Positions 35,473 through 46,280 of a stretch of 64,000 nucleotides of DNA are shown here, piece by piece (the first letter of the stretch is position 1; each line of letters starts with the position of its first letter). Location of the stretch: NCBI GenBank assembly GCA_021234155.1, contig JAJEKV010000830.1:19423-83422 (forward strand). The letters run 5' to 3'. The stretch is from Isoetes taiwanensis. Lineage: Eukaryota; Streptophyta; Lycopodiopsida; Isoetales; Isoetaceae. The position numbers and the translations under genes are program-made. The notes below the pieces were generated by a model. It did not search any database, had not been told where the DNA came from, and saw only the letters and a list, made by a program, of their open reading frames with translations.

Positions 35473-36290
35473 ATGAAACAAGACCAAGAAGACAAAGAAA
35501 TACGGCGACCTACACTCTCAATGGCACACGCAGCAGCAGGCCGCCATGTCAAGAAGATCCCTGAGCACCTTCGACCTAAGCCGGGAGAAGGGCTGCCCTC
35601 CAGAAGCCGCAATTTAAACTTTCCACGCCTTTAAGAGGAGGCGTCAAGAAGAGCAGAAGCTCTTCGCCTCAGGGCACCCGTGAGAACCGGGCGAAGTCCG
35701 GGCCACTTGGGCCCTCGCCTGATAACGGGCGAAAGAGCAGGTCGAAGAGCAGCACCAGCACCAAACTCAGGAGGCGGGCCCCTCGGCACCAAAGAAGAAG
35801 GGCAATGAGAAGGTTGCAGAGTGGCCAGAGGACAGGGCAGCGCGAAAGAAGAGAGAGAGGGAACTGCTTGAGAAGGAGCGGAGGACCAAGAGATCGAACG
35901 ACGGCCACGGACCGGGTCAGGTGATTGAAGAGCCTCCCACCCGAAGAGGAAGAGGTGGAAGAAGGAGGAGACGACGAGGAAGAAGAGGAGAGGAGGATCG
36001 GCCGGGTCTTCTGGGAAGCCTCAAACCCCGACGCGAAGACCACCTTACCCAAAGTGGCCCAAGCCACCCAAGGTGGTTAAGAAGGAAGGCCGGCGGATTA
36101 AGCCCCTAAGGGAGGAACGCCTCTTCGGGCCAGCCTCAAAGCATACCAAGAATACCTCCGTCGTTGGGCCGAGGTATAATGGCCCTGCTGCCGCCCGAAT
36201 GCCGCCCTTCACGTGAAGGGTGGCCCACGAGCCAACAAGAACCCAAGCCGCCGCCACGGCGTGAGAAACCCAAGAAGGTCCACCATGGAC
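35473..36290 (+). other. Basic, charged leader region before the H3-like segment
   Basis: An ATG at 35,473 opens the region. Across shifting frames it codes mostly for Lys, Arg, Glu, Pro and Gly (for example RRGRGGRRRRRRGRRGEED at 35,945-36,000, and KPPKVVKK- and KPKKVHHG-like pieces). It leads without a clear break into the H3-like part. It could be an extended, histone-like N-terminal tail or a separate basic protein. Because the frame changes several times I cannot define one coding sequence. Confidence 0.4.
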
Positions 36291-36571
36291 CAAACTCCCC
36301 ACTGCGCCCGAGTTTTTCGAGATTAGACTTTCAGTTGCACTAATCTCTTGATAAGGAAGGCACCTTTCGAGCGGCTCATGCGAGAGGTGATGCAAGAGTT
36401 CGTCACCGACTATAGGGTGACGTCGCTCACAACCGTGGTGTTGTAACAGTCACGAGGTGAGCTCACCCTGACTCTTCGAGGAATCAAACCTGCGCAATTC
36501 ATGCGAAGAGGGTAACCCTGATGCCCAAGGATCTATACTTGGCGCGTCGCATCCGCAAGGAATACCCTTGA
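36291..36571 (+). pseudogene. Histone H3-like fold inside the chromovirus
   Basis: Histone H3 pairs with H4 in nucleosomes. The C-terminal frame [20 protein letters not shown] (36,491 onward) is followed by IRKEYP and a TGA at 36,569-36,571. It matches the H3 C-terminus ([23 protein letters not shown]) nearly residue for residue. Upstream, 36,339-36,446 gives TNLLIRKAPFERLMREV and QEFVTDYRVTS, equivalent to H3 [22 protein letters not shown]. Between them a third frame gives LFEESN, the H3 LFEDTN. So all main helices of the fold are there, with at least two frame changes. The loop-1 length equals canonical H3, which speaks against a typical CENH3, although NLLI and VTLMPKDL have CENH3-like flavour. 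It lies between primer-binding site and gag on the element's coding strand. It may be a captured host histone gene or a simple retrocopy insertion. Confidence 0.85.
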
Positions 36572-37236
36572 GGATGCAATTTTGTGTAAAATAATGTAAT
36601 TGCTAAGTCTTTTTCCCCCTATAAATATAAAATTTTGTTGTAAACTGACTTCAATTCTTGTATAAAAATGTGTTTAAGTTGCTCAAATTTTAGTTTAGTT
36701 GTAGCCATCATGATTGTAAGCATCCAAATAGGGTAATTTAGTAAAGGTACTATAGGCAAATTAGTTAAATTTTGGCCAGAAAATTTGAAATCGGAAGGCT
36801 GTGCGAGAATGGCCTCTCCGCCCTTCACGGAAGGCCCAAATTCGCATAGCCATCCAGTTTCACCATGTCAGACCAAATTTTGCCCAATTAGCCCAGGAAA
36901 AGATCCAAATTAGGTTAGAAAATTCCAAATAAGTATGCTAGGATCTTCAAATTTTCCAAAACTCTTGATAGAAGTCCCAAACAGCCGAAATCGGAAGGCT
37001 GTGCGAGAATGGCCTCTCCGCCCTCCACGGAAGGCCCAAATTCGCATAGCCACCCGGTTTCGCCCATTTTTGCCTAGATTGACCAATTTTCATCCAACAA
37101 ACTGCCATGTAGTATTTCTTGCTTTGCTTTGCTTAGAATTGCACTTCATGGTAGCTCAATTGGACACCCATGGCCATAGATTTGAAGTCTTCCCCATCAG
37201 GAACCCTTGTGCACGGAACCCGAGGCAGTCCTAGTC
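36572..37236 (+). promoter_or_regulatory. Non-coding internal region with direct repeats, probable internal promoter
   Basis: After the H3-like stop comes AT-rich DNA with a TATA-like ctataaatataaaa (36,619-36,632), then two copies of a 76-bp block 200 bp apart, then a strong TATA box. No frame is conserved. The layout suggests terminator and promoter sequence between two separate internal transcription units. Confidence 0.45.
36787..37062 (+). repeat. 76-bp direct repeat, two copies 200 bp apart
   Basis: gaaatcggaaggctgtgcg... occurs at 36,787-36,862 and 36,987-37,062 with about five differences. Each copy contains an imperfect inverted repeat (ggctgtgcgagaatgg / ccaaattcgcatagcc). It could bind a regulator or form a hairpin. 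Confidence 0.85.
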
Positions 37237-37243
37237 TATAAAA
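37237..37243 (+). promoter_or_regulatory. TATA box inside the chromovirus
   Basis: TATAAAA in the context agtctataaaaggtgg, 112 bp before the ATG at 37,355. The spacing fits a start about 30 bp downstream and an 80-bp leader. Confidence 0.5.
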
Positions 37244-37354
37244 GGTGGCCTCATTTGTCATCTTCTCCCCATCAAAACTGCTCTCAGCCCTCTTGGCGAT
37301 TTCCTAGCTCCTTGCTTATCCTCATTAGCCATTTTTCATACTCCTTTCAGCTCA

Positions 37355-38868
37355 ATGGCGCCCTCAAGCTTTGTCAGATGGTACAATGGGGCCAATCACA
37401 TCCGTGAGTTCCCTGCTGAGCAAACCTTCCATGTCTTCGATCATCTCTTTGATCTTCATGCCATCTTGACTAGAACTCCCTATTACAGGCATTATCTGCG
37501 ATATGATGTGAGGTCTTACCTTGGGAAGTTGATGCCACCTAGGGGAGGAAATGGGTATCTCTAGACTCTGTCCCCAAGCCATAGGAGGGATCTAGGATCA
37601 AGAATAAGTTATGGGATAGAACCGTAAACATGCCGGACTACATGACTGTAAGCATCATAGGCATAGGTGCGTCTCAAAACAAGCGGCTTTAGCTTTGTTC
37701 ATGCGGTGATGCAGGCGGTTAACCAACGGGGAGCCGTCAATTCAACCTTTGGATTTGGCACCCTCGACACTCGGACAGCATGAGATAGGCATTCGAGATC
37801 GAGGCTGCGGAGTATGAATACTACGGCTCCACATGAAAAATACGTGTTGCAGATTGAGCGGGATTATGAAGAGGAAGAAGAAGAGAACCCAAGTTGGGAG
37901 ATGAGGGAGGCAAGAAGGATGGAGAGGCGTTTGGCTCCGGCAATAGGAGGTACTAAAGGCTGAGACTTGAGCCTTAAGGGGTATCCACGGCCCCACTCAG
38001 GTGATCATCGGCGGCGAGGAGTATATATTCGCCAACGACATCCTCAACCTTCCTATTGTCAAGAAGAAGGCCTCGGGACCCGATGAGCTCCTAAGCCTAA
38101 TGGCAAAGGAGCGAGGGCAGCGACTTCATCGACTATGATTACCAAGAAATTCCAAAGGAGGTAGCCGAGGCGACATTCCTCTGCCGGGACAACTATGTCG
38201 GACATTCAAGCCTACCAACGGATAAAGGCGGATGTATCAGTGTGACAGCAACCCATCATTCGGAGGAGGAATTCCGGAGATCCAAAGCGGGTTGTACAAG
38301 CGGGGAAGAGGCCCAAGCTCAAGGTGACCCGGTCGCTTTAGGAGCATGGGGAAGCACTGGCGGCATCAATGCGGAGAACGCGGCAACAATGTGGAGGGAC
38401 CACGAAGATCTCGTCGCACTAGATGTTTTATTGCTTAAGGCGCCGGAGGGAGGGATACGGGAGGCTGCGGCGGGAGGCAGGGATAAATCACTCAGGTACT
38501 ATTTTCCGGTCCTTAGCCAAGGGCAGATGGTGGTTCTACACAAGGAGTTCAGCCCAAGAGGGGAAGAATCCGTGGCGCTCCTCATAGCACTCTCAGGCTT
38601 CGGACAACATGCCAAGATGGATTACGGAATGGACCATGTCATCCTCTTCAAGAGATCCGTAGCACTTCATGCCCTCGACCGCAAGAGGCCACCTCGGGGG
38701 CCGCACACTTGTCGATGGTGGCGAAGCAAGCGCACGGGAACTTAGGCACCTCAGATGGCAAGAGCATTGGAGGGAGGATCGGCGGCAAGAATCCTGCAGA
38801 TCGTCGGCAAGGGCATAGGATTGAAGAATGTGAAGAACTTCTTCAAGTCCATGAGGAAGCACCATTGA
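37355..38868 (+). pseudogene. Unrecognised chromovirus ORF between the H3-like segment and gag
   Basis: The first stretch, 69 codons from ATG 37,355, begins MAPSSFVRWYNGANHIREF and includes HVFDHLFDLHAILTRTPYYR and YDVRSYLGKLMPPRGGNGYL. Later pieces in other frames are EEYIFANDILNLPIVKKK (about 38,015), RYYFPVLSQGQMVVLHKEF (about 38,490-38,550) and a basic end KNVKNFFKSMRKHH with TGA at 38,866. I do not know the family. ANDILNLP is only faintly like a motif in plant transposon accessory proteins. A TATA box lies 112 bp upstream, so it may have its own promoter. Frames are broken by indels. Confidence 0.45.
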
Positions 38869-39148
38869 GGAAAATATGCTTTGTTAATTAAGTAATTGTA
38901 TTGAAAAATATTCTCTCTTCAATCATTATCATGTATTCATATATATATATTAATTAATGTCTTGCTATGATCTTGACTTGTAAGTGGAATTTTCATATGA
39001 TTTCTTTTGTACCTAACAATAATTCAAATGTAAATAAGCTTGATTAATGCCTAATCTAAATATCAAGTGTTGATGATCAATCCTTGCAAACAAGGAATAC
39101 AAGCTCGAGGTTCTCAAGGCGGCATCACCGTGGGTACTCGAAACCTGT
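38869..39148 (+). other. AT-rich spacer before gag
   Basis: Non-coding AT-rich sequence (tatatatatattaattaatg near 38,940), possibly a terminator region for the preceding ORF. Confidence 0.4.
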
Positions 39149-40140
39149 TTGGGCGTGATCAAGATGACAACAATGAAGCGAAATGGCCTTGGGGAAGCAA
39201 TCAAGCGCAAAAGGCTTCGTCCGGATGAGGAACCGGATGCATCGGTGATCCAATCGGCCACCCCATTGATGAATGCCGGGAATATGCACCGCTCCACCAC
39301 CACCTCCACCGCTACCTCGGCAAGGCATCGAGGAAGGTCCACATCGGAGGGGCGGGACAATCGAGGGAAATGCGAGGCGGGGAAGAGGAAAAGGAGAAAG
39401 CGAAAGAGTCCAACACCACCTAGCTCCGGTTCATCCGACACCGAACCGATCAAAGGCGGTTCCGGCTTCGAAAGTGAGTCCGATACTTCGAGTAAGAGCC
39501 AGGCAAGGAAGGCAGATGACTATCAAAAGAAAGTTAGCGATTGCTATGAGAAATGTGTGGAAGACTAGGAAGTTGGGTGGTTCGAGGGAAGTCGCATGGT
39601 AGGCGAAGCCTAGCAGCGAAATGGAGGAGTTTGGCAACTCTTATGGCATGAAGGACAAGGATATAGGGAAAGTTGCTCTGACAAACTTGATAGGAGCAGC
39701 TAGAATCTGGTGGAAAGGCTACGCAAAAGTCCAACAAGCTCAAAAGGAACGATTTGCAGATTTAAAACCTTCGGCAAGGCCTTTTCGTGGACATTATGTG
39801 CCTAGATCACATACTAGCAGGCAGATCCAGCAATTCTTGATTGAACCGGTACCCTATCAAAGAGCAAAGCACGCGAGGGGAATTCATGCCTCGGGGCTCC
39901 ATGTTCCAAGGGGAAAGAAAACAGCGGTGGAAACTTACATTGAGGGATTGCAGAATAAAAAAGGCTAGTCCGAGCAATCAACCCAAAGTCGGGGAGGAGG
40001 ATAAAGCCATAAGTTTGGAAGAAGCTCCACTAACGTCGGGGAGAAACGGTCGGCCTTCAAGGAAAGTCAACAGTCAGTACCAAGGGCGTGCTAAAGCAAT
40101 CTTCGCCATCGGGAGGCCAGCAGCATCGGGAAGAAGGTAA
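39149..40140 (+). pseudogene. Chromovirus gag
   Basis: Gag builds the virus-like particle. The 39,149-39,568 frame is basic and Ser/Thr/Pro-rich. After a shift, 39,621-39,760 gives YGMKDKDIGKVALTNLIGAA and RIWWKGYAK, matching the retrotransposon gag domain (L..L.G.A..WW). A further frame (39,841-40,140) is basic. A possible remnant of the CCHC nucleic-acid knuckle is FRCFDKGE at about 40,185. At least three frame changes. Confidence 0.65.
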
Positions 40141-43100
40141 GAACTTTGGGGAGTAAGAGAATGCATCGTGTATAGCTAAAGCATCTTCAGGTGCTTCGAC
40201 AAAGGAGAAGAGGCAAGAGTGTATCGAGAAGCTATATTTCCGGGTGCTTCCGGCCGGTGGCACCGAAGTCATGCCCATTCGTCGGGCAGACTTTGGCGAG
40301 CTTGGGGCTGGGATTCACCAACGTAGCGGTGAAGATGGCGACCGGCATGAGGCCGGGACTTCATAGATGGTGAGTGCCATATCTGTGCAAATATTGAGTC
40401 GGATGATATTGAAAATCGGTCGGCGGTCATTGCGGTACGATGGAATCATAGATAGCAACCCATATGTAGTCCTCATAGACACGGTAGCTTCGCACAACAG
40501 CCTCTTCCTAGGCTGGCTGCCCTAATGAAGAACAAGGCATTGAAGTCTAAGCCAAGGCCGGTTGCTATGGCAAATGGCGCCATTCGGCACACTAAGGGGA
40601 GGAGGATCACATTCGACATAAACCTTAGTGGAGAAGTAAGTGGCCGATGGGGGCAGAGGTCATGGAAATTGGAAGGTATGACCTTATAGTAGGAATGGAG
40701 TTCCTAAAGCCCGTGAAAGCCATGATCATTTGTGACCCTTAATGAAGTCGCCATGGCAAAGCCGGACGGCACCAAATTCATAGTGAAAGGTAAGAAGGCG
40801 ACTTCTTCTATGCGGTGCATTTCTTTGAAGCGACTAAGGAAAAGTATAGAAAGAAATAAGGTGGATTACATTTTGAGATTAGAGGCAATTGAGCCCAATA
40901 AGCGGGGATGGGATCGACCAAAAGGGAAAGCGATTGCCCAAGCGGTAGCAAGGCTTATTTGAATTCAAGGATGTATTTCAGGATGAGATCCAACAGCTGC
41001 CATCTTATAGAGGTGTGGAGTGCGAGATCACATTAGCACGGATGCTAAGCCTACCAGCAAGGCACCATACTGGGATGAGCACCCGGAGTTGATTGAGCTC
41101 AAGAAGCGGCTCGAGGGAATTGCTTGAGCTTGGCTTTATTAGAGCAAGTGTGTCTCCTTTTGGAGCACCTATACTCTTCGTGAAGAAGAAAGATGGGAAC
41201 TTAAGAATGTGCATAGACTATCGCCCGACTCAACAAGCGGGCGATAAAGAATAAGTATGCATTACCAAGGGCGGATGATTTGATGGACCAGCTCAAGGAG
41301 CAAAGGTATTCTCTAAAATTGACTTAAGGTCGAGGGATACCACCAAATAAGGATAAAGGAAGAAGATATCCATAAGACCACCTTGAATGCGATATGGTCA
41401 CTTTGAGTTCTGATAATGCCCTTTGGATTGTCGAATGCCCGGAACTTTCATGCGCCTCATGAGCGGCGTCTTGGGGAGTTCCTAGATGAGTTTGTCATTG
41501 TCTTCTTGACGACATTCTAGTCTACAGCAAGTCCATTGAAGATCATAGTCAGCATTTGAGAAGGGTGTTGGAAAAGTTGAGGCGGCATCGCTTGTATGGA
41601 AAGCTCTCCAAATGCCACTTTGCTACCGAAAGAGTAGAGTACTTGGGCCATGTCATATCGGCGGAAGGGATCTCCACCGACCCCGCAAAGATCAAAGCAG
41701 TAGTGGATTGGCCAGCTCCAAAGAATGTGGCGGAGGTAAGAAGCTTTCTAGGCACAGCGGGTTATTTGAGAAAGTTCGTGAAGGACTTCGCCAAGTGGGC
41801 GTCCCCTTTGACGGACCTCACTAAGAGTGTTAAGGTGAAAGATTGGAGAACACATTGGTTAGAAAATGTTCAAGCTTCATTTGAAAAGCTTAAAGAGGCC
41901 TTAACAACGGCACCGATTACTGGTTCTGCCGGACTTGGGACAAGGACAAGATAGTAGCAAGATGCAAGTAAGATAGCAGGTGGAGTCCTTATGCAAGAAG
42001 GAAGAGTAATAGCTTATGACTCCAAGAAGTTGAGCGACCAAGAAACAGCTACCCAACCCATGATCGGGGAACTTCTAGCTATTGTCGAGCTCTTAGTATT
42101 TGGAGGCACTATTTCTTTGGGGAGGAAGTTTCGGTTAGATACCGATCACGAGCCTCCAATACATCTTTACCCAACCCTCCTGAATCTAAGGCAAAGGAGG
42201 TGGATGGAATTCCTAGAAGAGTATGATTTTGAGATTGCTTATAAGCGGGTAAGTTGAATGTGGTTGCGGATGCTCTTTCTAGAAGACCCCTTGAGGCGAG
42301 AACACATTGTAATGCTATATCAACTCTTTCAGTGGGTATGGCAAGAAAATTGAGGAGACATTACCATCAGATGGTGATTTCAAGGAGGTATGGGGAAAGC
42401 CTCTCTAGGGAGGCTAGAGCAGGATAAGGAGCGAGAAGCCTTCAAGCATTATAAGAAGGAAGGCAACTTGTTATACCATAAAGATAAGTTTTGTGTGCCA
42501 GAATCGTCGGGGTATAAGGAAGCTAATCCTTCATGACACACACAACATGACCCAATAGCGAGGGCATGCGAGGTTTTATGAAGACCTACTTCAAGATTGA
42601 AGTAGCTATTTACGGCGGGAATGATGAAGCGAATAGCAAGATATATTCGTGAGTGCCGGTTGTGTCGACCAAACCAAAGCGGGGCAACTTGAATTCAGGG
42701 AGCCTTGGAACCTCTAGCGGTGCGAAACGCGAAATGGGAAGTGGTAAGTATGGATTTTATCGGGACTTCCCAAGACTCTTGGGGCAAAGATGCATTGATG
42801 GTGCGTAGTAGACAAATTATCTAAGATGGCACATTTTGTGCCTTGTAGAACTCTGGAAACACGGCATTAGATCTTGCCAAGCTATTTGTGAAGGATTTTT
42901 TAGGCTCCATGGCATGCCTCGGGAGATAATATCGATAGAGATTCTAAGTTTATGAGTGCTTTTGGCGGGGACCTCTTTAGCACCATTGGGACGAAGCTCT
43001 CCATTGAGCCGGCATATCATCCCCAAAGCGGATGGTCGGGACGGAGAGGGCGAGAATGAATCATTGAGGATATGCTTAGAATCTTTGTGTGGAATAAGCG

Positions 43101-43800
43101 GTCCAAGTGGGATGAGTACATCCACTTGGTGGAATTCGCCTACAATAGTGCCAGCGGGAGTCATCTCGGATGTCTCCTTTCATGGTAAATTATGGGTACC
43201 GATTGCTTAACCAGGACACTTGGCACAATCAGGTGTCAAAGGTTGAAGTGTCCCGGCCAGATGCTAGGAGATATCACGGCCGGTTGGTGGAAGAAGTGAG
43301 GGTTACCTCCCTAGCGGCGAGAAGTCGGCGAGAAGAGTGTAGCCGACAAGCCTGGGCAGATGAAGAGAGTTCAAGGTAGGCGATAGCGTGTGGTTGAAGA
43401 TCAAGGTCAAACAAGCTAAGCAGTTGGAAGTTGCAAGAAGCTTGCCCCTCGATGATGGGCTGGTCCGTTCAAGATTTTGGGAGAGTGGGCTCCCAAGCCT
43501 ACAAGTTGGATCTTAGGCCCATCTCAAAGTTCACAAGGTTTTCCACGTAAGTTTATTGAAAAGGCACAATCCTAACCGAGGAGGTCTTGGATACTCCAAC
43601 CTTGTTGGAAATGCCGGAGGAGCAAGTGAAATGGGTGCACGAGTTACTTCTTGATAAGTCATTCAAGAAGACTAGGAGATCTTAGTTCCTCCGATATTTG
43701 GTCAAGTGGAAACACTTGCGGTGGAAGGCGACATGGGTATTGAAGCGGGATTTGGAGAAGCAATACCGGAGTTTGTGAAGGAGTCTAATGGGCGTGTCGT
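40141..43800 (+). pseudogene. Chromovirus pol: protease, RT, RNase H, integrase, chromodomain (fragmented)
   Basis: In order on the plus strand: a protease site VVLIDTVASHNS (about 40,460-40,500; the Gly of DTGA reads Val); RT with [20 protein letters not shown] and IDYR (41,150-41,215), FVIVF.DDILVYSKS as the catalytic region (41,490-41,535) and GHVISAEGISTDPAKIKAVV (41,650-41,710); RNase H with GRVIAYDSKKLSDQE (42,003); integrase zinc finger with HAGFMKTYFKIE and IRECRLCRPNQSG (42,565-42,685), then VSMDFIGTSQDSWGKDAL, VDKLSKMAHFVPC and a distal EYIHLVEFAYN; and a chromodomain-like tail with RYLVKWKHL and ATWVLKRDLE (43,690-43,765). Domain order is Ty3. It is cut by more than ten indels, so not functional as written. 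Confidence 0.85.
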
Positions 43801-43914
43801 CTCGGGCTTGGTCGACCCGACTTGCCGGGGAGGTTAGCTTAGTATGTTCTTAGTTAGCCTCTAGCTCTGGCAGATGTATTCTAGCTAGTGGAATACATAT
43901 GCGAATCTTAATTT

Positions 43915-44300
43915 ATGTGGGCGATGATGAGATAAGCCCTTAAAGCGTTCTCTAGGCCAACATGCACCAAGAGTGCGCATGACCAATAGGGTCATCGAGA
44001 GAGGAAGTGAGGCATAGTGCGATGATGGGACATCGATCGGATGCTCCTTATGCCACGATGCGGGGCTCGCACACCTGGCCATAGGGGGGTCATGGTGAAG
44101 GTTAAAGTGATCATGTGCGATGATGGGATCGTGAGACGTTCCCTAGCTTAAAACCCTTGGGGCATGATGCACTAGGGGAATTTTCGTCGGGTAATGGCGA
44201 GTACAAGGTAGCACTTGATCATGGGCGATGATGGGATCATCTTAAATGGTCCTTAAGCTCAAATCCAAAAGGGCCATGATCGAGTGCAAGGTATTGGTAA
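43915..44300 (+). repeat. About four ~100-bp modules before the polypurine tract
   Basis: gcgatgatgagataa, gcgatgatgggacatcg, gcgatgatgggatcgtgag and gcgatgatgggatcatc recur at about 43,921, 44,019, 44,117 and 44,225, each followed by a ccttaa/ccctag/ccttat phrase and a catg.tgca phrase. These are diverged tandem modules in the 3' untranslated part of the chromovirus. Confidence 0.65.
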
Positions 44301-44634
44301 GGGGGGTGGTCCCCTAAAACCACAAACTTATTAATTAAACTAGCGTAATGTGCTCCATGGCGACAAGTGAGAAGGAGCTTGAGGTGGGCGCATTACGAGA
44401 AGATAGGGGAACCATAATTTAGATTATGAACCTAATAACGCTTATAATTGTAAAACAACTTTGTTAAGGCTATATAATTTTGTATAAGTACAAATATAGC
44501 CTAAATTTTGACATTTAACTTTTTAATAGGAAGTTGATCGTTTAAACTTAACTTAAGTGTATGTTACGATGTTGTTTTGCGGGGATAGTTAGGTTCGTCA
44601 CCTTAGCGCAATCTTTGAGGGGCAGCATTGTCCT

Positions 44635-44644
44635 AAGGGGAGAA
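44635..44644 (+). promoter_or_regulatory. Chromovirus polypurine tract
   Basis: aaggggagaa immediately before the 3' LTR. Confidence 0.8.
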
Positions 44645-46280
44645 TGTGGCGTTCGGGGAATATATGCCATAAATCACGTACATTCTGGACCCGTCACCAT
44701 ACAAGTCTACCTAGGTAGCCTTGTATGCCTCGAGAAAGTGGCAAGGGGTGCACACCTAAGTTAATTGTTTAACTTAGATAACCTTAGGATAAGGCCCATT
44801 TCCACATGGCCTTATCCTATTGGGAAACCGCCCACGGCCTTATCCTAGTGGTGCCACGTGGCATCCCATGTGGACCCACACCTATATTGGCTCTAACCCT
44901 AACCCTAGACCCTTTTCACGATAGAGCACCTGATCTCTCATCCGCGTGCGAAACCCCGTTTGAGAGCACCGTTTAGATCATAGTCTAGCACGGGCGGCAG
45001 CCCCGGAAGGTGTGTATGATCATTAGAGGGAGCAAGCCCGATCCACGTCCAAGGAGCATGGAGGGCGCCCGGGGATGGGAGGGCTTACGGAGGAGGTAGG
45101 TTGAGTAGAGTTCATGTTAGTTCATCACGGAAGTTAGCACTCGAGATGGGTTAGTAGTTAGTATCTAGAGTAGAGCCACCCTAGATCCTTTGTTGAACAT
45201 CTTGAACCCTAATCAAGGAACCCTAAGCTGTTAGTTAGCTATGTATGATTAGGTTAAGATGTTCATATGATATTGATATTGATATTGATCATGATGTGAT
45301 GTATGTGATATTGGTTGATCATGTTGCTCCTCTTGTATTGGGAAGGGGGTAGAGACCTAGGGCCATAGGTAGTATGCTCTAAGCGTAGATCCCTTAGTTC
45401 CTATTAGTTGCGGCTTTGTGCATAGGAACCCAGGGGCTATGGAAGCTATGATGTGACTCTGACTACTATACAAGCGGGGCTAGAGGTAAGATGGAGGGTG
45501 GATCCCCGAGTGGGGGCTTCGGGGGATCCCATAGTGAGCTAGGCTTATGGTGGGTCACTTCATGTGGGCGAGCATGGGTCAGGAACACCTCTGGGGCAAT
45601 GGTGTGCCCCGCCTCTCAAAGTTGCAAGTGTCGGCTTGGCTCTTGTTTGGGGGTTGGTCAGTGCAGAATCGTGTGTCGTCGCGATTCTCTAGCTGCCCGT
45701 GGAGCTTCTAGACCTCGGGAAGGGGAGATGCAACCCTTCCTACCTCGTCGGACCAGGGAGATGCAACCTGGAGTAGTCCCAAGGGGGTGATGCCCTGGGA
45801 TTGCGTATCCGGAAGGTTGGAGTCATTCCACAGCTTGATCTAGCTCATCTGCAAAGTATGCACAGGAGGGGCGGATGGAGTGGTCAACCCTAGCCATTGT
45901 CTTATGCCAGCCCCGCCATTGTTATGACTCGGTCTGCTCTATCTTGAGGCCTTCCCAGTCAGTCGACTCCCTTATGTGTCGAACCCTTGGTAGGAGCTCT
46001 CATGTTTTATGGCATATGATTATGTTCTTTGCATCTCGGATATGCGATTGAGCTACCCTTGAAATAGCATATTGTATTGTATTACTAATTTGACTTGTTT
46101 ATGCTTCATTTGTGATAGGAGCCCATAGGGGAAGGGGCCGCGCCAAGACACCTTCGTGTCCCCTTCCCGCCTCTGAGAGGATCAGTGCGGGATAGACGGA
46201 GGACTTTGTGCGGTTGTTGAGCGGACGGGGATTTCTGCCTAGAGTATGCGGCGGCCCGGTATATTTAGCGAGGGCGTCTA
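44645..46280 (+). repeat. 3' LTR of the chromovirus
   Basis: Begins tgtggcgttcgg and ends gagggcgtcta, followed by the AGTTT duplication. It aligns with the 5' LTR along its whole length. The differences are short and clustered, for example atctgg to atcacgg, tccag to tcgag, and agcctgg to agcacgg. Confidence 0.9.

Larger units (their letters stand above)
33241..46280 (+). mobile_element. Ty3 chromovirus, 13.04 kb, with extra pre-gag genes
   Basis: Two LTRs of about 1.64 kb enclose a primer-binding site, an H3-like segment, an unrecognised ORF, gag, protease, reverse transcriptase, RNase H, integrase with a chromodomain, a tandem-repeat spacer and a polypurine tract. The flanking duplication is AGTTT (33,236-33,240 and 46,281-46,285). 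Pol order (integrase last) and the chromodomain identify a Ty3 chromovirus. About 4 kb between primer-binding site and gag are unusual for the group. Coding frames are broken by many small indels, a good part of which may be sequence error. Confidence 0.9.

Noticed and set aside
35669-36067. 132-codon minus-strand ORF, Ser/Leu/Pro-rich
   Set aside because: Antisense of the Arg/Glu-rich chromovirus region; composition-driven.
36291-36571. Calling the H3-like segment CENH3
   Set aside because: Loop 1 has the length of canonical H3, and the tail is too frame-broken to compare. A few residues look CENH3-like, but not enough for a firm name.
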